In this document: in pieces, positions 60,092-64,000 of the stretch | Numbering within the stretch: the stretch's first letter is position 1 | Layout: each line of letters starts with the position of its first letter | Source of the DNA: Spirosoma sordidisoli | GTDB taxonomy: Bacteria; Bacteroidota; Bacteroidia; Cytophagales; Spirosomataceae | Direction of reading: 5' to 3' | Length of the DNA stretch: 64,000 nt | Assembly: GCF_004138325.1 (NCBI RefSeq) | Contig: NZ_SBLB01000012.1 | Location: 1 to 64,000, forward strand | Notes under the pieces: generated by a model | What the model saw: only the letters and a program-made list of their open reading frames with translations | Databases searched by the model: none | Told to the model about the DNA's origin: nothing | Made by a program: the position numbers and the translations under genes

Positions 60092-62110
60092 ATGGCACAA
60101 AATCATAACGATCCGGCGTTTCGGCGCGACCACGATGCCGATGGGCATGACCACGATCACGACCACGACGATGTGGAGCTGATCGAGGAGGGCACTACCC
60201 CGGCTGCGGATGCTGCTCCGGCAAAAAAAGGCCCAGAACAAACCTGGCGCACCTATGCCCCGGCTATTAGTAGTTTGGTGCTGCTGCTGAGCGGTATCGC
60301 CCTGGATAAGTACGCTACCGGTTGGTTCAAAGACCCTGTGCGGCTTATCTGGTACATTGTGGCGTATCTGCCCGTTGGCTGGCCGGTGCTGCGCCGGGCG
60401 TGGAGCAGCAGCATCCGGGGCGATGTCTTTACCGAATTTTTCCTGATGAGCGTAGCCACCCTCGGCGCGTTTGCCATTCGCGAATACCCAGAAGGGGTAG
60501 CCGTGATGCTGTTTTACACCATCGGCGAGTTGTTTCAGGATGCCGCCGTGCTGCGGGCGCGTCGGTCGATCAAGGCCCTGCTGGACGTGCGGCCCGATGA
60601 AGTGACGGTGCTCAAAGAGGGGAAAGCGCAGGTAGTAAAGGCTGCGACCGTAGCGGTGGGGGATGTCGTACAGATCAAGCCGGGCGAGAAGGTCGGGCTG
60701 GACGGAACCATGCGTTCCAGTGCCGGTACGTTCGACACGGCAGCCCTAACGGGTGAAAGCGTTCCACGCACCATCGAAAAAGGAGAGGCTGTACTAGCCG
60801 GCATGATTAACCGCCAATCGCTGATCGAGATGGACGTAACGACTCCTTATCAAGACTCCAAGCTGTCCCGTATTCTAAAGTTAGTGCAGCAGGCAACGGG
60901 TCGCAAAGCCCAGACGCAGGAATTCATTGCCCGCTTCGCTAAAGTGTACACGCCCATTATCTGTTTACTAGCGGTATTAATCACCGTCGTACCCTATTTC
61001 TTCGTGGCCGATTACCGCTTTGCCGACTGGCTCTACCGGGGTTTGGTGTTTTTGGTCATTGGTTGCCCCTGTGCATTGGTTATCTCTATACCGCTCGGCT
61101 ATTTCGGCGGTATCGGAGCCGGGTCGCGGCAAGGTATACTATTCAAAGGCTCGGTATTTTTAGACCTGATGACCCAGCTTAAAACGGTCGTTATGGATAA
61201 AACGGGTACGTTGACCAAAGGAGTGTTCAAGGTACAGGAAGTGAAGGCAGTGGGCATAGAGGCAGGCCAATTGGCTCGGCTGACGGCGGCTTTGGAAAGC
61301 AAATCGACCCACCCGGTAGCCACCGCAATTTTAGACTATGTAGAAACTGGATACGATGCGGTGTCAGTTGATGAGGTTGAAGAAATAGCCGGTCATGGGC
61401 TGAAAGGCCGGGTTGACGGTAAAGAGATGTTGGCCGGTAACGCCAAGCTGCTTCGGAAGTTCAACGTAGCGTTCGACGAGGCCCTAACCAAAATTCCTTA
61501 CACCATCGTGATGACGGCCATCGATGGCCAATTTACGGGCTACTTCACCATTGCCGACGAAGCCAAACCCGATGCCATAAAGGCAGTGGCTCGTTTGAAA
61601 GCCGAAGGCATCCGTACCGTGATGCTGTCGGGTGACAAAAGCGCGGTGGTCGAAGCGGTCGCTAAACAAGTGGGGGTAGACGAATGGCACGGCGATCTGT
61701 TGCCCGAAGATAAAGTAACGCAGGTCGAGCGGCTCAAAGCCGAATTGGCCGGTAATACAAAGGCGAAGCTGGCGTTCGTGGGTGACGGCGTGAACGACGC
61801 ACCGGTGGTGGCTCTGGCCGACGTAGGCATGGCAATGGGGGGCTTAGGCTCCGATGCGACCATCGAAACCGCCGATGTAATTATTCAAAACGACGAGCCG
61901 TCCAAGATTGCCACCGCTATTGAGATTGGCCGGGCCACACGGCGAATTGTGTGGCAAAACATTACCCTCTCGCTGGTAGTAAAAGGCATCGTACTGGTAT
62001 TGGGGGCTGGTGGCCTGGCCACGATGTGGGAAGCAGTCTTCGCCGATGTGGGTGTGGCAATGCTGGCTATTTTGAACGCCGTGCGGGTGCAAAATCTCAA
62101 GTTCAATTGA
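60092..62110 (+). CDS. P1B-type heavy-metal ATPase (ZntA/CadA-like)
   Basis: 672 residues. The N-terminus is a His/Asp-rich metal-binding tail (DHDADGHDHDHDHDD) instead of an HMA domain. The membrane metal site is CPCAL (C325, C327), the phosphorylation site D369 in DKTGTLTKG, and GDGVNDAPVV is the hinge motif. CPC with a Zn-type C-terminus fits Zn/Cd/Pb export more than Cu. It closes the metal cluster and is followed by a strong hairpin. Confidence 0.93.
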   Translation: MAQNHNDPAFRRDHDADGHDHDHDHDDVELIEEGTTPAADAAPAKKGPEQTWRTYAPAISSLVLLLSGIALDKYATGWFKDPVRLIWYIVAYLPVGWPVLRRAWSSSIRGDVFTEFFLMSVATLGAFAIREYPEGVAVMLFYTIGELFQDAAVLRARRSIKALLDVRPDEVTVLKEGKAQVVKAATVAVGDVVQIKPGEKVGLDGTMRSSAGTFDTAALTGESVPRTIEKGEAVLAGMINRQSLIEMDVTTPYQDSKLSRILKLVQQATGRKAQTQEFIARFAKVYTPIICLLAVLITVVPYFFVADYRFADWLYRGLVFLVIGCPCALVISIPLGYFGGIGAGSRQGILFKGSVFLDLMTQLKTVVMDKTGTLTKGVFKVQEVKAVGIEAGQLARLTAALESKSTHPVATAILDYVETGYDAVSVDEVEEIAGHGLKGRVDGKEMLAGNAKLLRKFNVAFDEALTKIPYTIVMTAIDGQFTGYFTIADEAKPDAIKAVARLKAEGIRTVMLSGDKSAVVEAVAKQVGVDEWHGDLLPEDKVTQVERLKAELAGNTKAKLAFVGDGVNDAPVVALADVGMAMGGLGSDATIETADVIIQNDEPSKIATAIEIGRATRRIVWQNITLSLVVKGIVLVLGAGGLATMWEAVFADVGVAMLAILNAVRVQNLKFN

Positions 62111-62119
62111 TAAACGTGT

Positions 62120-62166
62120 CGCGTTCCATCGTCACTACTAAGAAAGGCTGATGACGATGGAACGCG
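62120..62166. terminator. Bidirectional terminator between convergent genes
   Basis: CGCGTTCCATCGTCA (62120-62134) and its exact complement (62152-62166) form a 15 bp perfect stem with a 17-nt loop, between the P-type ATPase stop and the stop of the minus-strand COG4705-type gene. Flanking T-runs are short. Confidence 0.75.
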
Positions 62167-62198
62167 GCAGGATACAGATGTCTCCGTGTTTTGTTTAC

Positions 62199-62936
62199 TC
62201 AACTCAGCCGGTGTTCTTTTCGCTGAAACGATGTGAATGCGACAAGACCAATCAACAAACCAAAAAGAATCAGCGATGATCCTTGGGTACCAAAGCCAAG
62301 ACCCCCTTTGTTAGTCGATTTAGTGAGCAGGTCACCAAACGTGGCACCGAACGGACGAGTCAGCACGAAGGCAATCCAGAACAGTACGACTGAAGAAATT
62401 CGGCTGAAATAGTGCGCCAGAATAACCAAACCGATTAACGAGCCAATCAGCAGCGCACCACCGCCGAAGCCCAATCCCGAATCATCAGCCAGGTAATCAC
62501 CCAAGGCTGTTCCCAGCGTATTGGAAACGAGAATAGCGGTCCAGTAAAAACTTTCGGGTCGGGCTGTTTTGATATCTGTCACCGACAAACTTTTCTCCGA
62601 CCGATACCACACCGCCAGAACAACTCCCAGCAGTACCACCAAAATGGCCGAGCCGGTTGCATAGCCAAGCCCAAGCGTTCGGTCCATATAGTCCGACATC
62701 GTTGTCCCGGCGGTGCTGGTCGCTAAAATAACCGACCAGTAAAGGGCAGGTACGTAACGTTTGGCGCGGAGTTGTAGCAGTAGAACAACCACGAAAAAAC
62801 CAATCAGTATCAGCGAACTAAGGCCGTAGCCTACATTCAGCGTCTGCGCCAACAGGTCACCTGCTGTTTCGCCCAGGGTTGTTGCACAGATTTTCATAAC
62901 CCAGAACAGCAGGGTGATTTCAGGTACTTTTTTCAT
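62199..62936 (-). CDS. COG4705-type membrane protein with fourfold repeat
   Basis: 245 residues, about eight TM helices. Four internal repeats are visible, each with a Gly-Asp/Ser-Asp pattern: GETAGDLLAQTLNVGYG, GTTMSDYMDRTLGLGYA, GTALGDYLADDSGLGFG and GATFGDLLTKSTNKGGLGFG. Such a layout suggests a fourfold or two-plus-two symmetric membrane fold. Function unknown. Its start overlaps the stop of the RND gene by 4 bp, so it belongs to the same minus-strand unit. Confidence 0.82.
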   Translation of the reverse strand: MKKVPEITLLFWVMKICATTLGETAGDLLAQTLNVGYGLSSLILIGFFVVVLLLQLRAKRYVPALYWSVILATSTAGTTMSDYMDRTLGLGYATGSAILVVLLGVVLAVWYRSEKSLSVTDIKTARPESFYWTAILVSNTLGTALGDYLADDSGLGFGGGALLIGSLIGLVILAHYFSRISSVVLFWIAFVLTRPFGATFGDLLTKSTNKGGLGFGTQGSSLILFGLLIGLVAFTSFQRKEHRLS

Positions 62937-64000
62937 GATGGATGGATTACGCGCCTATGGAACAAAGCCCGAAGCGCAGTGGGAAGAACTAACAGCAGCA
63001 GGGGTAATCCGGCAACGAAGCCGCCAATCACCGCGACTGCCAGCGGCTGTTGCATTTGCGCCCCCAGCCCAAAACCCAGTGCCAGGGGCATCAGGGCAAG
63101 GATGGCCCCGATGGCCGTCATTAGTTTGGGGCGAAGCCGCAGGGCAATGGCATAGTTGACCGACTCGTCCACATCACCGGTTCGGGCCAGCGTGTGTTCA
63201 AACTGATTGACCGTGAAAATGGCGTTCTCAGCGATGATACCCACAATCATGATGATACCCGTGTAGCTACTCACGTTCAGCGGGATGCCAGTTAAGTACA
63301 GTGCAGTAATACAACCGGTGATGCCCAGCAGCGAGAGCAGTAACACCAGCACCGATAGCCACCAGTCTTTGAATAGGAACATCAGCACGGCCAATACCAA
63401 TAACGAGGCCAGTGTCAGAATGAGCAGTAATTCACCAAACGACTGTTGTTGCTGGGCGTACGCTCCGCCGTAGCCAACCGTGTAGCCCTGGGGTAGAGGC
63501 AACTTTTGAGCAAACTGCGTTTGTATATCGCGGATTGTGCTGCCTAAGTCCCGCCCGTTCAGCCGGGCAGTCAGCACCACGGAGGATTTAAGATCTTCAC
63601 GTCGTTGCTCAATCTCTCCGCCCAGCACCGTTACCCGGCAGAAGAAGGATAGCGGTCGGGTGGTGCCGTCAGGTAGGAAGATCAGTACGTTCCTTAGCTT
63701 ATCTAAATCGTTTTGGTCAAAGTTGGCAAAGCGCAACACCATCCGGCGCATCTGCTCGCCATCCTGAAACGAGCCGACTTGAATCCCCGCCGTGAGGGCC
63801 GCCTGCGCGGGCGAGGGTACGGGCTGGGCCGCGTTGGGGCCGAGGGATACGCCCCCCGTGTAGGCCGTAAGTTGAGTCTGAAAGTCGATCAAGCCAATCT
63901 TGTACTGACTCAACTTAGCCTGATCCGGCTCGAAAACCAGCGACGGCCCCGCTTCAACCAACCCGTCGTTTACGTCGACCACCCCCGGTATCGTCTCCAG
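62933..64000 (-). CDS. RND efflux pump, C-terminal part (cut by window edge)
   Basis: The minus strand is open from the window end (first codons read LETIPGVVDV) to a stop at 62933, at least 355 codons. It is the C-terminal half of an AcrB/CusA-type RND pump: VLTARLNGRDLGSTIRDIQ periplasmic region, then helices with LLILTLASLLVLAVLMFLF, SSYTGIIMIVGIIAENAIF and the final LLLVLPTALRALF. The N-terminal part lies beyond the window. The substrate class is not determined. Confidence 0.9.
   Translation of the reverse strand: METIPGVVDVNDGLVEAGPSLVFEPDQAKLSQYKIGLIDFQTQLTAYTGGVSLGPNAAQPVPSPAQAALTAGIQVGSFQDGEQMRRMVLRFANFDQNDLDKLRNVLIFLPDGTTRPLSFFCRVTVLGGEIEQRREDLKSSVVLTARLNGRDLGSTIRDIQTQFAQKLPLPQGYTVGYGGAYAQQQQSFGELLLILTLASLLVLAVLMFLFKDWWLSVLVLLLSLLGITGCITALYLTGIPLNVSSYTGIIMIVGIIAENAIFTVNQFEHTLARTGDVDESVNYAIALRLRPKLMTAIGAILALMPLALGFGLGAQMQQPLAVAVIGGFVAGLPLLLLVLPTALRALFHRRVIHPS

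Noticed and set aside
1..64000. Search for tRNA and rRNA genes
   Set aside because: No cloverleaf-like or rRNA-like sequence was noticed on either strand; a covariance-model scan would be needed for certainty.

Overview
The window looks like a segment of a large conjugative plasmid from a Bacteroidota bacterium, most likely a Cytophagales member of the Spirosoma type. The evidence is a Bacteroidetes-type tra operon (DUF4134/TraE, DUF4133/TraF, TraG, TraI, TraJ, TraK, TraM, TraN, TraO order), an iteron origin with a Rep_3 initiator, a ParA plus ribbon-helix-helix partition pair, LytTR/LytS two-component signalling, a CusA fused to a TolC-like domain, and scattered TAnnTTTG promoter-like boxes. 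The genus is inference. No rRNA or tRNA gene was seen.

Layout. 1-4.2 kb: small unknown genes, then an M23 peptidase and a VirD4-type coupling protein. 4.2-8.5 kb: small plasmid genes, a DUF932 gene, an IS200-type insertion, a small HTH gene and a receiver-like protein. 8.5-13.9 kb: a minus-strand cluster of LytS-type kinase, LytTR regulator, a 40-residue Ser/Thr-rich peptide gene, a terminator-like hairpin and a full-length LanB-type dehydratase, which looks like a minimal RiPP locus. 15.4-19.0 kb: replication module with two DnaA boxes, about seven 21-22 bp iterons, a Rep_3 initiator, a tyrosine recombinase and a KfrA-like coiled-coil protein. 19.1-24.4 kb: a mosaic CoiA-like/GIY-YIG/resolvase-HTH protein, an AraC remnant and a secreted DUF5703 protein.

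24.8-39.4 kb is a defence island. It holds RloB and RloA (AbiL-like), a type III restriction-modification locus whose mod gene is split at a C9 tract, a long-B Argonaute lacking the first PIWI catalytic Asp and coupled to a PD-(D/E)xK nuclease, three small membrane-type genes (two with in-frame stops), and a 1001-residue protein joining a caspase domain to a Ski2-like helicase. The last is the strongest candidate for an undescribed system.

39.5-40.5 kb: partition genes with an array of five 8-bp-phased AACTA-type repeats upstream. 41.4-52.5 kb: the mating-pore operon. 52.5-62.1 kb: a metal-resistance cluster (DUF6660-like protein, CusA-TolC fusion, CusB, DUF1345 protein, multi-TM protein, P1B ATPase). 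62.2-64.0 kb: a COG4705-type membrane protein and a truncated RND pump. No relaxase gene is recognisable, so the mobilisation region is probably outside the window.

All assignments come from reading sequence and motifs by eye. No database search was run.
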